DNA of 64,000 bases from Flavobacterium sp. KACC 22761 (GCF_034058155.1 NZ_CP139148.1:3844001-3908000); one strand, 5' to 3'. Positions 43,595-53,421 are shown, counted from the stretch's first letter. The notes: a model not told the origin generated them from the letters alone. Made by a program: numbers and translations.

Positions 43595-44134
43595 ATGACA
43601 ACTCATTTAGCACTTTTACGCGGGATCAACGTTTCGGGACATAATATGATGAAGATGGAAGCTTTGAAAACAATGCTGGAAAATCTTGGATTTCAAAATA
43701 TTAGAACCTATCTGCAATCTGGAAATGTTTTTGTTGATAGTGATGAAGATGCTTCAAAAGTGGGTTTTATGATCAAACAAGAAATTTTTAAGGTTTTTGG
43801 TCATGAAGTTCCGGTTATCGTAATTGCTAAAGAAGATTTAGAATTGTGTTTTAAAAACAACCCTTTTCTTAAAGAGAAAGATATTGATACAAAAAAGCTT
43901 TACGTGGCCTTTGTTTCAATTGCTTTGAAAAAAGAAAGTATAAACGATCTGAAAATCAGTCAATTTAAGCCAGATGAAGCTAGTATTGACGGTAACAGAA
44001 TTTTTATTAAATACGCTATTGGGGCAGGAAAAACAAGGTTGGAAGGCAAGTACATCGAGAAAAAATTGAATGTTATCACAACAATGAGAAACTGGAATAC
44101 AGTTACGAATCTACTCCAAATGTATGCAGAGTAA
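43595..44134 (+). CDS. DUF1697 protein
   Basis: A 179-residue cytoplasmic protein with the family's conserved start LALLRGINVSGHNMMKMEALK and LQSGNVFVDSD, and the C-terminal TTMRNWNTVTNLLQM. The role of DUF1697 is not known to me. It is convergent with the gene at 44,139 with only 4 bases between stop codons and no terminator. Confidence 0.9.
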   Translation: MTTHLALLRGINVSGHNMMKMEALKTMLENLGFQNIRTYLQSGNVFVDSDEDASKVGFMIKQEIFKVFGHEVPVIVIAKEDLELCFKNNPFLKEKDIDTKKLYVAFVSIALKKESINDLKISQFKPDEASIDGNRIFIKYAIGAGKTRLEGKYIEKKLNVITTMRNWNTVTNLLQMYAE

Positions 44135-44138
44135 ATTT

Positions 44139-44642
44139 TTAGTCCCGTAGCCATTTTTGCATGGCAGGAAAAGCAGTTTTATGTTCTTTCTCTGCGCGTT
44201 CATTCCCCACACACAATCCCATCCATTCGAGTAGTGGTAAACCAATATAACTTCCGGAGTTAAAATTTGAAATATACCAATCTGAAGAATCTTTATAGCC
44301 ATTAGAATGAAATACAAATTCTAAAGGCAATTGTAAATGATGTAAAGCAGCATATGACCATAAAATTGCTGCAATTTCGTCTCCTAGTGTAGGCCAGTCG
44401 ATAGAAATTTGATTGGTGCCAATTAATTTTCTGTCTGCAGAAGTTGCAACTGCGAGATGTCCTGCTTCGTGTAATATATCGCCAGGGTATAAAAGTTTGT
44501 CATAATCAATATAGATACAATTAGGGCCCAATTCTAATCCAGGTAAAAAAGTTGAATCCAATTGTTTTTCTATAACATCAATTCCTATTTCGTTCAGGAA
44601 CTTTAATGCTTTTTTCAATTCAGTATTCTCTTTTAAAATCAT
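44139..44642 (-). CDS. HExxH-containing protein of unknown family
   Basis: A 167-residue soluble protein with His58-Glu-Ala-Gly-His62 (ILHEAGHLAV), the HExxH zinc-binding motif of metallopeptidases. A downstream acidic ligand is not obvious; a region with GDEIAAILWSYAALHHLQLP could provide it. No signal peptide. It may be a small intracellular zinc peptidase or an inactive relative. It lies 31 bases from the Dph6-like gene in the same direction. Confidence 0.65.
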   Translation of the reverse strand: MILKENTELKKALKFLNEIGIDVIEKQLDSTFLPGLELGPNCIYIDYDKLLYPGDILHEAGHLAVATSADRKLIGTNQISIDWPTLGDEIAAILWSYAALHHLQLPLEFVFHSNGYKDSSDWYISNFNSGSYIGLPLLEWMGLCVGNERAEKEHKTAFPAMQKWLRD

Positions 44643-44673
44643 GTTAATTAGCTTTAGTTATAAAATTAACTTC

Positions 44674-45417
44674 TTATTTGGCGATCAAATCACAATACCA
44701 AAATCCGAAATCAAAAGCAGTTTTGTCGGTTGTGTCGCAAGCTTTGTTTGAAGAATGATCGGTTTTTGGTTTTTCGTATTTGCGGTAGACAATTTCGCCA
44801 ATTTCAAAATCTACAGGTTTTGAGAAAATCGGACCATCAAAAGCAAAAGTATGAAATTCGCCATTTTCTCCACATACATCAACATTTTCTGGCAAATCAT
44901 TGATGAAATCTTGATCAATAATTCGGCCTACAAAACTTTTGTCTAAATATTTTTCATTCACACAAACTACAATAGTTTTAAAACCCAATGAAATAAATTC
45001 CTGAATCAAATCGTGAGATGGAATTTTCCAAATAGGAAAAACACCTTCAAAACCTAATTTTGCCAATTGATCTTCACGATATTTGCGCAGATCTTCTAAA
45101 AATATATCGCCAAAAACAGAATGCGAAATACCCTCATTTTTTAGTTCTGTCAAGGTTTCAATCATCACATTTTCATAAACTTCCATAGTTGGCATTTCTG
45201 GAATCTGCATAATTTTTAATGGAATTCCAATACTTTTCGCTTGCGCTTCAAGTAATTCAACACGCACGCCATGCATTGAAATTCGCTGAAATTGCTGATT
45301 GACACTCGTCAATAAATATTCGATTTTAAAATCAGAATTTTGAAGAATTTTATATAAAGAAAGAGCAGAATCTTTTCCGCTGCTCCAATTGAATAATGCT
45401 TTTTTAGGTATTGACAC
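44674..45417 (-). CDS. Dph6-like ATP pyrophosphatase (diphthine-ammonia ligase family)
   Basis: A 247-residue enzyme of the PP-loop family. The N-terminal FNWSSGKDSALSLYK is the PP-loop (SGGKDS-like) that binds ATP; MHGVRVELLEAQAKSIGIPL, SVFGDIFLEDLRKYRE and CGENGEFHTFAFDGPIF are typical of the Dph6/MJ0570 group. Bacteria lack diphthamide, so the natural substrate is unknown. Transcribed leftward, divergent from the aminopeptidase gene. Confidence 0.9.
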   Translation of the reverse strand: MSIPKKALFNWSSGKDSALSLYKILQNSDFKIEYLLTSVNQQFQRISMHGVRVELLEAQAKSIGIPLKIMQIPEMPTMEVYENVMIETLTELKNEGISHSVFGDIFLEDLRKYREDQLAKLGFEGVFPIWKIPSHDLIQEFISLGFKTIVVCVNEKYLDKSFVGRIIDQDFINDLPENVDVCGENGEFHTFAFDGPIFSKPVDFEIGEIVYRKYEKPKTDHSSNKACDTTDKTAFDFGFWYCDLIAK

Positions 45418-45458
45418 GATTTGGAATTTTAAATGGTAAACTTACAAATTTCATTCTA

Positions 45459-45485
45459 TTTGTTGATGAAAGGTTTGTAACTTTG
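45459..45485 (+). promoter_or_regulatory. Promoter of the M1 aminopeptidase gene
   Basis: TTTG at 45,459 and TAACTTTG at 45,478-45,485, spacing 15, slightly short for the Bacteroidota pattern but with a full -7 match, 28 bases before the ATG. Confidence 0.45.
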
Positions 45486-45513
45486 GGATTTTGCCTTAAA
45501 TTCAAATTCTAAA

Positions 45514-47574
45514 ATGAAATACATTTTCTTTCTAATAACTTCCTTTGCATTTGCACAACAAACCCAATTTGTTGATTTTAAAACCGTGTCTGGACAATTA
45601 AAATTGAATACCCTAGAAAAATCAATTTCAGGAAATGTTGATTACGGTTTTACGGTTTTAAAAACAATTGACACTATAAAAATTGATGCAAAAAACATGG
45701 AATTTTCTAACGTAAAAATCAATAATAACAATGTTGTTTTTGTTAATTCTGGCAAGCAATTACAAATCGTTTCTAATTTTCAAAAAGGAGAAAATCATTT
45801 GACTTTTGAATATAAGGTAAAACCCAAACAAGCTTTGTATTTTGTTGATATTGAAAATAAAGACGCTCAAATATGGACGCAAGGACAGGGTAGATACACA
45901 AGCAATTGGTTTCCGAGTTTTGACGACGTCAATGAAAAACTGATTTTTAGATTAGGAATAACCTATGATAAAGAATACCAGGTTGTCTCAAACGGAATTT
46001 TAAAAGAAAAAACTCAAAACGGAAATTCATTTTATTGGCAATATGAAATGGAAAAACCGATGAGTTCTTATGTTTTAATGCTTGCTATTGGGAAATACGA
46101 CAAAAAGAAATCGGAATCTAAATCTAATATTCCGCTCGAATATTATTTAGAAAATAAAGATGCGTCGCGTTTTGAATCTACTTACCGTTATTCAAAACGT
46201 ATTTTTGATTTTTTGGAGAAAGAAATCGGCGTAAAATATCCGTGGGGAATTTATAGAGAGATTCCCGTGCGAGATTTTTTGTATGCCGGAATGGAAAACA
46301 CAACTTCAACGCTTTTTGCAACGCGATATGTTGTTGATTCAATTGGTTTTGGAGACAGAAATTATACAAATGTAGATGCCCACGAATTAGCACATCATTG
46401 GTTTGGCAATTTAATAACGGCCGAAAGCAGCAAACATCATTGGCTTCAAGAAGGTTTTGCAACGTATTATGCGGCTCTTGCAGAACGAGATATTTTTGGC
46501 GACGATTATTTTTATTCTAAGCTTTATGACACAGCACAACAAATAAAATTTGCATCTAGAACGGATACAATTCCGGTTTTGAATCCAAAAGCTAGTTCGC
46601 TTACTTTTTATGAAAAAGGAGCTTGGGCGCTTTTTGTTTTGCATGAATCAATTGGAGATAAGGCGTTTAAAAAAGCAATAAAAAGTTATCTAAAGAAATA
46701 TGCGTATCAAACGGTAAACACAGAAAATTTCTTCGACGAAATCAAAAAAGTATCTGATTTTGATTTGGAGAAATTCCAAAAAACTTGGCTAGAATCGACG
46801 GCTTTTGATGCCCCAACGGCAAATACTTTATTGAGCAAAAATAAAGCAATTCAAATTCGGTTAGAGGTAGATAAGTTGAAAAAAACACCTTTGGCAGAAA
46901 AGAAAGATTTTTTCATCAAGACTTTGAATTCTGATGTTTACCATTCGGCAAAAGAAGCAATTATGGATCAATTGGAAAATGAGAAATATGAAGCAAAAAA
47001 AGAATTATTGCTTTTGGCAATGAAAACCAATGATGTTCAAATTCGCCAAACCGTTGCTGAAAGTTTAACTAAAATTCCGGAAGATTTTAGAGATGAATAT
47101 GAAACTTTACTTGACGATAAATCGTATCAAACACAAGAAATAGCATTATATTGGCTGTGGAGAAATTTTCCAGAACATCGGAAAACATATTTGGATAAAT
47201 CAAAAGATTGGATCGGTTTTAATGATTATAATCTTCGTACGATGTGGCTTTCGCTGGCATTATCTACTTCAAATTATGCTGAAAATCCAGATGAACTTGT
47301 GATTGAATTGATTGATTTTTCTTCAAGCAAATATGAAGCAACAACCAGACAAAATGCGCTTGAAAAACTAATTGCGTTTAAAATCATCAACGATCAGGTT
47401 TTGAGTAATTTAGTTGCATCTACAACACATCATATGTGGCAATTTTCGAAATTTGGAAGAGATACAATAAGATTGTTATTAAAAAATTCTGAAATGCGTG
47501 CTTCGTTTGAAAGAATTTTGCCTAATTTGACCCCCGATGAACAGTTTCAATTGAATCGTTTGTTGAAAGAATGA
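45514..47574 (+). CDS. M1-family aminopeptidase
   Basis: A 686-residue exported metallopeptidase with signal peptide (MKYIFFLITSFAFAQ). The catalytic zinc site is His290-Glu-x-x-His with the third ligand Glu 18 residues later (HELAHHWFGN ... WLQEGFATYY), the exact M1 spacing. The exopeptidase motif, usually GxMEN, is AGMENTTSTLF. The N-terminal beta domain and C-terminal HEAT-like helical region (about 440-686) are present. It should remove N-terminal residues from peptides in the periplasm. Confidence 0.94.
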   Translation: MKYIFFLITSFAFAQQTQFVDFKTVSGQLKLNTLEKSISGNVDYGFTVLKTIDTIKIDAKNMEFSNVKINNNNVVFVNSGKQLQIVSNFQKGENHLTFEYKVKPKQALYFVDIENKDAQIWTQGQGRYTSNWFPSFDDVNEKLIFRLGITYDKEYQVVSNGILKEKTQNGNSFYWQYEMEKPMSSYVLMLAIGKYDKKKSESKSNIPLEYYLENKDASRFESTYRYSKRIFDFLEKEIGVKYPWGIYREIPVRDFLYAGMENTTSTLFATRYVVDSIGFGDRNYTNVDAHELAHHWFGNLITAESSKHHWLQEGFATYYAALAERDIFGDDYFYSKLYDTAQQIKFASRTDTIPVLNPKASSLTFYEKGAWALFVLHESIGDKAFKKAIKSYLKKYAYQTVNTENFFDEIKKVSDFDLEKFQKTWLESTAFDAPTANTLLSKNKAIQIRLEVDKLKKTPLAEKKDFFIKTLNSDVYHSAKEAIMDQLENEKYEAKKELLLLAMKTNDVQIRQTVAESLTKIPEDFRDEYETLLDDKSYQTQEIALYWLWRNFPEHRKTYLDKSKDWIGFNDYNLRTMWLSLALSTSNYAENPDELVIELIDFSSSKYEATTRQNALEKLIAFKIINDQVLSNLVASTTHHMWQFSKFGRDTIRLLLKNSEMRASFERILPNLTPDEQFQLNRLLKE

Positions 47575-47694
47575 AAAAGAATATAGAATATAGAGAAAAG
47601 AGCTAAGAATCAAGAAAAAGATTTAGACAAACTCGAAAAGTCTTTGTTCTTTATTCTTTTATCTATTCCCCAAACAAAACCTACAATACCATTT

Positions 47695-48600
47695 ATGAGA
47701 GCATTAGTTATTTCTGGCGGCGGAAGTAAAGGCGCATTCGCCGGCGGAGTTGCACAATATTTGATCGAAGAAAAAAATTACGAATACGATTTGTTTTTAG
47801 GCACTTCTACGGGAAGTTTGCTTATTCCGCATCTGGCTTTGGGACATATCAAAAAAATTCATTCGGTTTATACTAATGTTACCATGTCAAGTATTTTTAA
47901 TATTTGTCCGTTTGTGGTTAAAAATAAAGAAGGTGTTGATATTGTAACGATTAACCACTTTAATGTTTTGCGTCAGTTTTTTAAAGGAAAAAGGACTTTT
48001 GGCGAAAGCAAAGGCTTGAAAAAATATATTCAGAATAATTTTTCTCTATCCGATTTCAACAAGCTTAAAAAGCTAAAAACCGATGTCATTGTTACGGTAA
48101 CTAATTTTACTAAAAACGAATCCGAATATAAATCGGTAAAAGAGTGCAGTTACGAAGAGTTTGTTGAATGGTCTTGGATTTCAAGTAATTACGTTCCGTT
48201 TATGAGTTTGGTGGAAAAAAATAATTATGAATATGGAGATGGAGGTTTTTCAAGCTTGGTTCCAATTCGCGAAGCAATAAATCGCGGCGCCACTGAAATC
48301 GATGTTATTATTCTAGAAACCGAAGTAAATATGGATAAAATGGTTATCGGGAAAAACCCATTTTCTTTGATGATTGATTTGTTCCGAATTGCCTTAGATC
48401 AAGTTGAAAAACACGATATTGCTATAGGAAAACTTATGGCAAGCAACAAGAACGTCAAACTTAATTTATATTACACACCAACAAAACTTACTGACAATGC
48501 TTTGATTTTCAATAAAGATGTGATGAAAGAATGGTGGGAGCAAGGTTATGAATATGCTCAAAATAAATCTGAAGTTATGAGTGACAATAAGAAAATGTAG
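47695..48600 (+). CDS. Patatin-like phospholipase
   Basis: ATG at 47,695 is preferred to an upstream TTG because the family's conserved part begins at once (MRALVISGGGSKGAFAGG, the oxyanion-hole GGGxxG). 301 residues. The nucleophile Ser38 lies in GTSTG (GxSxG) and the catalytic Asp in the YGDGGFSS (DGG) block, so the Ser-Asp dyad is complete. It probably cleaves acyl esters of phospholipids in the cytoplasm or at the inner membrane. Confidence 0.92.
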   Translation: MRALVISGGGSKGAFAGGVAQYLIEEKNYEYDLFLGTSTGSLLIPHLALGHIKKIHSVYTNVTMSSIFNICPFVVKNKEGVDIVTINHFNVLRQFFKGKRTFGESKGLKKYIQNNFSLSDFNKLKKLKTDVIVTVTNFTKNESEYKSVKECSYEEFVEWSWISSNYVPFMSLVEKNNYEYGDGGFSSLVPIREAINRGATEIDVIILETEVNMDKMVIGKNPFSLMIDLFRIALDQVEKHDIAIGKLMASNKNVKLNLYYTPTKLTDNALIFNKDVMKEWWEQGYEYAQNKSEVMSDNKKM

Positions 48601-48604
48601 AAAA

Positions 48605-49351
48605 TTAATAATATTCTATTTCTCTTTTTGTAACGATTAAAGGCGTGCCCGACTGATCATTCGTGATATCGTAATCTACGCTTTCAAGCCAATTTCCTTT
48701 ACTGTCGTATTTGGTGTAAACAATCTTGTATACAAAAAGTAATTTTCCGTTTGATCTATATCTTGACCATTTTTTTCGATTGCCTTTGTTGTCATATTCG
48801 TTAATGTCATAGTAGTCGTTGACTGAATTTATTTTTGTATTTTGTTCAGATTGGTCGTATTCATACGTCATCGTATAATATGTTTTTTTGCCTTTATGAG
48901 AAGTTTCAGAAATTATGTTCCCATTTTTGTCAAATAAATGTACACGTTCAGAACCATCAGGATAGTTTATTCTTATTTCGTACCTATTATTTTTAAGAAG
49001 CACATACGTGTATTTATCAGTCCTTCCTGCATATGATTGCTCAACGATTCGATTTTTTGAATCGAATTTGTAAGTCGTTATGCTTATTCTGCTATCATTT
49101 ACACCAGTAAATTGCTTTTCTTCGGTTAGATATCCTTTATTGTTATAGATATGTAAAACATTAAGGCCTATTTGATCTGGATTTTTTAATTCAATTTTTC
49201 CGTCTCTTTTCTCTGCTTCATAAGTTCTGTAGTGCATTGATTTAACGCCTCCTTTGAGGTTTTCTTGCATTACATTCGGTTTTGTTTTTTGAGCAAATGC
49301 CGAAATGTTTAAAAGTATAGCGATAAAAAGAAAGAGACGGTTTATTTTCAT
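48605..49351 (-). CDS. Exported YD-repeat-like protein
   Basis: A 248-residue protein with signal peptide (ends ISAFAQ) and multiple short Tyr/Asp-rich beta hairpins (YDSKGN, YNNKGYLTEE, FDSKNRIVEQSYAGRTDKYTY, FDKNGNIISE, YDNKGNRKKW), like the YD/RHS-type repeats found in many Bacteroidota secreted proteins. The repeats are too few for a full RHS shell. Function is unknown. It is convergent with the patatin gene. Confidence 0.78.
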   Translation of the reverse strand: MKINRLFLFIAILLNISAFAQKTKPNVMQENLKGGVKSMHYRTYEAEKRDGKIELKNPDQIGLNVLHIYNNKGYLTEEKQFTGVNDSRISITTYKFDSKNRIVEQSYAGRTDKYTYVLLKNNRYEIRINYPDGSERVHLFDKNGNIISETSHKGKKTYYTMTYEYDQSEQNTKINSVNDYYDINEYDNKGNRKKWSRYRSNGKLLFVYKIVYTKYDSKGNWLESVDYDITNDQSGTPLIVTKREIEYY

Positions 49352-49386
49352 TTTGAATTAAGTTGTGTAGTGTTAAATTAAATGTT

Positions 49387-49908
49387 TTACCAAAGTTCTG
49401 CAACTTCATTTTTGATGAAACCTAAAGCAGCATTACTAGGAGATTGTTTTTCTAATAAATCATTCAAAATTACTTCACGCAATTTATCGGCATTTTCTAC
49501 TTTATCACTCATCGCTGCTTTGCGAATCATTTGAATTGTAGCATTTTTTGCTGTCGTAATGATCGTCCAGCATTCATCAGACATGTAAATTTGCTGTGTC
49601 AAATTATGTTCAAATTCTTGTTCGATTTGTTCAATCAAATAGTTTTCGTAATCGTTTTTGTTTTGGGAAATTGGCGCAATTCTGATTAGTAATTTCGTCA
49701 AATTGATGCGTTCCAAAAATAAAGTCATACGTTCGTAAGCTTGCAAACGTATTGGCAAAGATTGTTTTTGATAATCTCTGTTTAATAAAAAAGCACGTTT
49801 TTTGTCGTTGTTTTTGATATGCAGTTCAAAAAAACTGTAAGCTACAAATCCGGTTACAATTGCAGGTAAAGTATAACTGGCTAATTCTATAATTCTTGTA
49901 AAATCCAT
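49387..49908 (-). CDS. Single-pass membrane protein of unknown function
   Basis: A 173-residue protein with one N-terminal membrane helix (ELASYTLPAIVTGFVAYSFFEL) and a helical cytoplasmic part containing SLPIRLQAYERMTLFLERINLTKLLIR. I recall similar single-copy proteins across Bacteroidota with no assigned role. It is divergent from the TauE/SafE gene. Confidence 0.7.
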   Translation of the reverse strand: MDFTRIIELASYTLPAIVTGFVAYSFFELHIKNNDKKRAFLLNRDYQKQSLPIRLQAYERMTLFLERINLTKLLIRIAPISQNKNDYENYLIEQIEQEFEHNLTQQIYMSDECWTIITTAKNATIQMIRKAAMSDKVENADKLREVILNDLLEKQSPSNAALGFIKNEVAELW

Positions 49909-49963
49909 TTGGGTTAATTTTTTAGCAAAAATATACTTTTTGATGAGAAATCCGTTTTAAATT

Positions 49964-49998
49964 TTTGGTAATAAACAAAACGGAAAGCCTTACTTTTG
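49964..49998 (+). promoter_or_regulatory. Promoter of the TauE/SafE gene
   Basis: TTTG at 49,964-49,967 and TACTTTTG at 49,991-49,998, spacing 23, within the Bacteroidota range, 37 bases before the ATG. Confidence 0.5.
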
Positions 49999-50035
49999 CA
50001 ACTAGTTTTTCAAAATCTACCGAAACGTATTTTTA

Positions 50036-50803
50036 ATGGATTCATATATAATAATTTTGCTTTGTTTGGCTGCCTTTGCGGCGGGTTTTATTGATGCCAT
50101 TGTGGGCGGTGGCGGATTAATCCAAACGCCGATGGGATTGGTTTTATTGCCAAATCTTCCGGTTTCTACAGTAATTGGGACATTGAAAATTCCAGCATTT
50201 TCTGGAACTTCATTTGCTGCTTTTCAGTATCTGAAAAAAGTGGTCATTCAATGGAAATTGTTGCTTATTATGATGTGTTTGGCAGTTCCATCAGCATTTT
50301 TAGGATCAACAATTTTAACGCTTGTAAGTAATGATTTTATGAAACCACTTTTGTTGGTGGTTTTGTCGTTGTTGTTTGTTTATACGTATGCAAAGAAAAA
50401 TTTTGGACAGCATGAAGCCAAAGAACATTCAGAAATCACTCAGATTATTTATGCAGTTGTAATCAGTATGATCGTTGGATTTTACGACGGATTTATCGGT
50501 CCTGGTACGGGAAGTTTTTTTGTTGTGGCTTTTATTGCGCTTTTAGGTTTTGATTTTCTTCACGCTTCCGCGAATGCGAAAATGGTCAATCTGGCGACTA
50601 ATTTTGGATCGATTTGCCTGTTTATGATTAAAGGAAAAATCATTTGGGCGATCGCAATTCCGATGGCAATCAGCAACGGACTTGGCGGATGGCTTGGTGC
50701 TAAATTGGCGATCAATAAAGGAAATGGATTTATTCGTATTTTCTTTTTGATTGTTGTGGTTGGGACTTTGATCCGCTTTGCTTACGATGTGTTTTTTAAA
50801 TAA
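50036..50803 (+). CDS. TauE/SafE-family anion transporter
   Basis: A 255-residue membrane protein with about eight helices. The two family blocks are present: AAGFIDAIVGGGGLIQTPM near the N terminus and GFYDGFIGPGTGSFFVVAFIALLGFDFLHASANAKM in the second half. It should export sulfite, sulfonate or a related anion. The gene stands alone and is followed by a Flavo-1-like element. Confidence 0.92.
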   Translation: MDSYIIILLCLAAFAAGFIDAIVGGGGLIQTPMGLVLLPNLPVSTVIGTLKIPAFSGTSFAAFQYLKKVVIQWKLLLIMMCLAVPSAFLGSTILTLVSNDFMKPLLLVVLSLLFVYTYAKKNFGQHEAKEHSEITQIIYAVVISMIVGFYDGFIGPGTGSFFVVAFIALLGFDFLHASANAKMVNLATNFGSICLFMIKGKIIWAIAIPMAISNGLGGWLGAKLAINKGNGFIRIFFLIVVVGTLIRFAYDVFFK

Positions 50804-50871
50804 GTTTCTGAGTTGCTGAGCTACTAAGATGCTAAGTTTTTCCTTTTTTTTTGTCTAAAAAAAAACTGTTT

Positions 50872-50952
50872 GAACCTAGCCCGGATAGAGGTGGTATCCT
50901 CGCATCCCGATGACAATCGGGAGGAGAGATATAGCCGAAAGCGGGAACCCAT
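50872..50952 (+). ncRNA. Flavo-1-like structured RNA element, copy 2
   Basis: CCTAGCCCGGATAGAGGTGG, then a variable hairpin with TCCCGAT/ATCGGGA arms, then GATATAGCCGAAAGCGGGA. The outer blocks match the copy at 7,403 (minus strand) while the inner hairpin is unrelated, supporting a conserved structure. It is flanked by inverted CTAAGATGCT/AGCATCTTAG sequences. Confidence 0.5.
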
Positions 50953-51047
50953 GTTAAAAAAAGGCCTAATGTTTGGCTTAAAAAAAAGGAAAAAACTCAG
51001 CATCTTAGAACCTTAGAATCTTAGTAGCTATTTAGAGTTTTAATTCT

Positions 51048-51055
51048 TATTTTTG
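51048..51055 (+). promoter_or_regulatory. Promoter -7 element of the UvrD/PcrA gene
   Basis: TATTTTTG, 22 bases before the ATG. No TTG at the right distance. Confidence 0.35.
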
Positions 51056-51077
51056 CATATATAAGGAGATAAATTAT

Positions 51078-53414
51078 ATGCAGAAATATATTGACCAGCT
51101 CAACGAAGCACAGAGAGCGCCTGTTTTAAAGAAAGACGGGCCAATGATTATTATTGCTGGTGCAGGTTCGGGAAAAACCCGAGTTTTAACGATTAGAATT
51201 GCTTATTTGATGCATCAGGGAATTGATGCTTTCAATATTTTGTCGCTGACTTTTACCAATAAAGCGGCGAGGGAAATGAAGCACAGGATTTCGGATATTG
51301 TGGGAGCAACCGAAGCCAAAAATCTTTGGATGGGAACATTTCACTCTATTTTTGCTCGTATTCTTAGAGCAGAATCGGATCATTTGGGCTATCCTTCCAA
51401 TTTTACTATTTATGATTCTCAGGATTCGGCGAGGTTGATTTCTTCAATTATTAAAGAAATGCAGTTGGATCGCGATATTTATAAACCTAAACAGATTTTA
51501 GGGCGTATATCCAGTTATAAAAACAGTTTAATTACCGTTAAAGCGTATTTTAATAACCCAGAATTGGTTGAAGCCGATGCTATGGCTAAAAGACCAAGAT
51601 TGGGTGAAATTTATCAGCAATATGTGGAGCGTTGTTTTAAAGCCGGCGCAATGGATTTTGATGATTTATTATTGAAAACCAATGAATTGCTGACACGTTT
51701 TCCAGAAGTTTTGGCAAAGTATCAAAACCGTTTCCGTTATATTTTGGTTGATGAGTACCAAGATACAAACCACTCTCAGTATTTGATTGTTAGAGCTTTA
51801 TCTGATAAATTTCAGAATATTTGTGTGGTTGGAGATGATGCGCAGAGTATTTATGCTTTCCGTGGCGCGAATATCAATAATATTTTGAATTTCCAGAAAG
51901 ATTATGAAGGTGTGGTAATGTTTCGTTTGGAGCAGAATTATCGCTCAACACGAAATATTGTTGAAGCGGCAAATACGGTAATGGATCATAATAAAACAAA
52001 ACTTGATAAAGTAGTTTGGACAGCAAATGAATTTGGACCAAAAATTAAAGTCCACCGAAGTTTGACCGATGCTGAAGAAGGCCGTTTTGTTGCAAGTACG
52101 ATTTTTGAACAGAAAATGCAGAATCAATTGCACAATGGTGCTTTTGCGATTTTGTATCGTACAAATGCACAATCGCGTGCGATGGAAGACGCTTTAAGAA
52201 AACGTGATATTCCGTATAGAATTTATGGAGGTTTGTCTTTCTATCAGCGTAAAGAAATTAAAGACGTATTGTGTTATTTGCGTTTGGTTTTGAATCCAAA
52301 AGATGAAGAAGCATTGATTCGTGTCATCAATTATCCGGCGCGAGGAATTGGAGATACAACTGTTGAAAAATTAACCATTGCCGCCAATCATTACAAACGT
52401 TCGATTTGGGAAGTAATGGTGAATATCGATAAAATCGATTTGAAACTGAATGCCGGAACCAAAAACAAACTGAAAGATTTTGTTACGATGATTCAGAGTT
52501 TTCAGGTTATTGATCAAAATCAGGATGCTTTTTATATTACCGATCACGTTGCAAAGAAAACTGGTTTGGTTCAGGAATTGAAGAAAGATGCTACTCCTGA
52601 GGGAATGGCAAAAATTCAGAATATAGAAGAACTTTTAAACGGTATCAAAGATTTTACTGAAGGCCAAAGAGAAATTGACGGAGCAAGAGGTGCACTTTCT
52701 GAATTTATGGAAGATGTTGCTTTGGCAACTGATTTGGATAAAGATACCAATGATGAAGATCGTGTAGCGCTGATGACAATTCACTTAGCAAAAGGACTTG
52801 AATTTCCACATGTTTTTGTGGTGGGAATGGAGGAAGATTTGTTTCCGAGTGCGATGAGTATGAGTACGAGAAGTGAACTTGAAGAAGAACGTCGTTTGTT
52901 TTATGTGGCATTGACACGTGCAGAACATCAAGCATATTTGACTTATGCGCAGTCACGTTACCGTTGGGGAAAATTAACGGATAGCGAACCATCCCGTTTT
53001 ATTGAAGAAATTGACGGACAGTATTTAGAATATTTGACTCCGTCTGAAACTAATTATCGTTATAAATCTCCAATTGATGGAGATATTTTTGGAGATGTTG
53101 ATAAATCGAAACTGAGATTAAGCAAGCCAGTTGGAGGAACTCCGCCAAAACATATTACAGACAATAGTCCGAAACCGGATTTAAATATCAGAAAATTAAA
53201 ACCTGTCGGAGGAACGAATCCAAATGCTGGTGCTCCAAATTTATTTGATAGTAAGTTAACCGTTGGAAATGTTGTAATGCATGAACGTTTTGGAAAAGGC
53301 GAAGTAATTAATTTGGAAGGTGTTGGTGCAGATAAAAAAGCAGAAATTAAATTTGAAGTTGGTGGAATCAAGAAATTGTTGTTAAGATTTGCTAAATTAG
53401 ATGTCGTAGGATAA
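51078..53414 (+). CDS. UvrD/PcrA-type ATP-dependent DNA helicase
   Basis: A 778-residue superfamily 1A helicase that unwinds DNA 3' to 5' in repair and replication. Motifs in order: Walker A IIAGAGSGKTRVL, TFTNKAAREMKHR, DEYQDTNHSQY (motif II), VVGDDAQSIYAFRGA (III), QNYRST (IV), LMTIHLAKGLEFPHVFVVG (V) and VALTRAEHQAYL (VI). The C-terminal tail has the KOW-like domain (GNVVMHERFGKGEVINLEG) seen in PcrA. Single gene. Confidence 0.95.
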   Translation: MQKYIDQLNEAQRAPVLKKDGPMIIIAGAGSGKTRVLTIRIAYLMHQGIDAFNILSLTFTNKAAREMKHRISDIVGATEAKNLWMGTFHSIFARILRAESDHLGYPSNFTIYDSQDSARLISSIIKEMQLDRDIYKPKQILGRISSYKNSLITVKAYFNNPELVEADAMAKRPRLGEIYQQYVERCFKAGAMDFDDLLLKTNELLTRFPEVLAKYQNRFRYILVDEYQDTNHSQYLIVRALSDKFQNICVVGDDAQSIYAFRGANINNILNFQKDYEGVVMFRLEQNYRSTRNIVEAANTVMDHNKTKLDKVVWTANEFGPKIKVHRSLTDAEEGRFVASTIFEQKMQNQLHNGAFAILYRTNAQSRAMEDALRKRDIPYRIYGGLSFYQRKEIKDVLCYLRLVLNPKDEEALIRVINYPARGIGDTTVEKLTIAANHYKRSIWEVMVNIDKIDLKLNAGTKNKLKDFVTMIQSFQVIDQNQDAFYITDHVAKKTGLVQELKKDATPEGMAKIQNIEELLNGIKDFTEGQREIDGARGALSEFMEDVALATDLDKDTNDEDRVALMTIHLAKGLEFPHVFVVGMEEDLFPSAMSMSTRSELEEERRLFYVALTRAEHQAYLTYAQSRYRWGKLTDSEPSRFIEEIDGQYLEYLTPSETNYRYKSPIDGDIFGDVDKSKLRLSKPVGGTPPKHITDNSPKPDLNIRKLKPVGGTNPNAGAPNLFDSKLTVGNVVMHERFGKGEVINLEGVGADKKAEIKFEVGGIKKLLLRFAKLDVVG

Positions 53415-53421
53415 ATATAAC

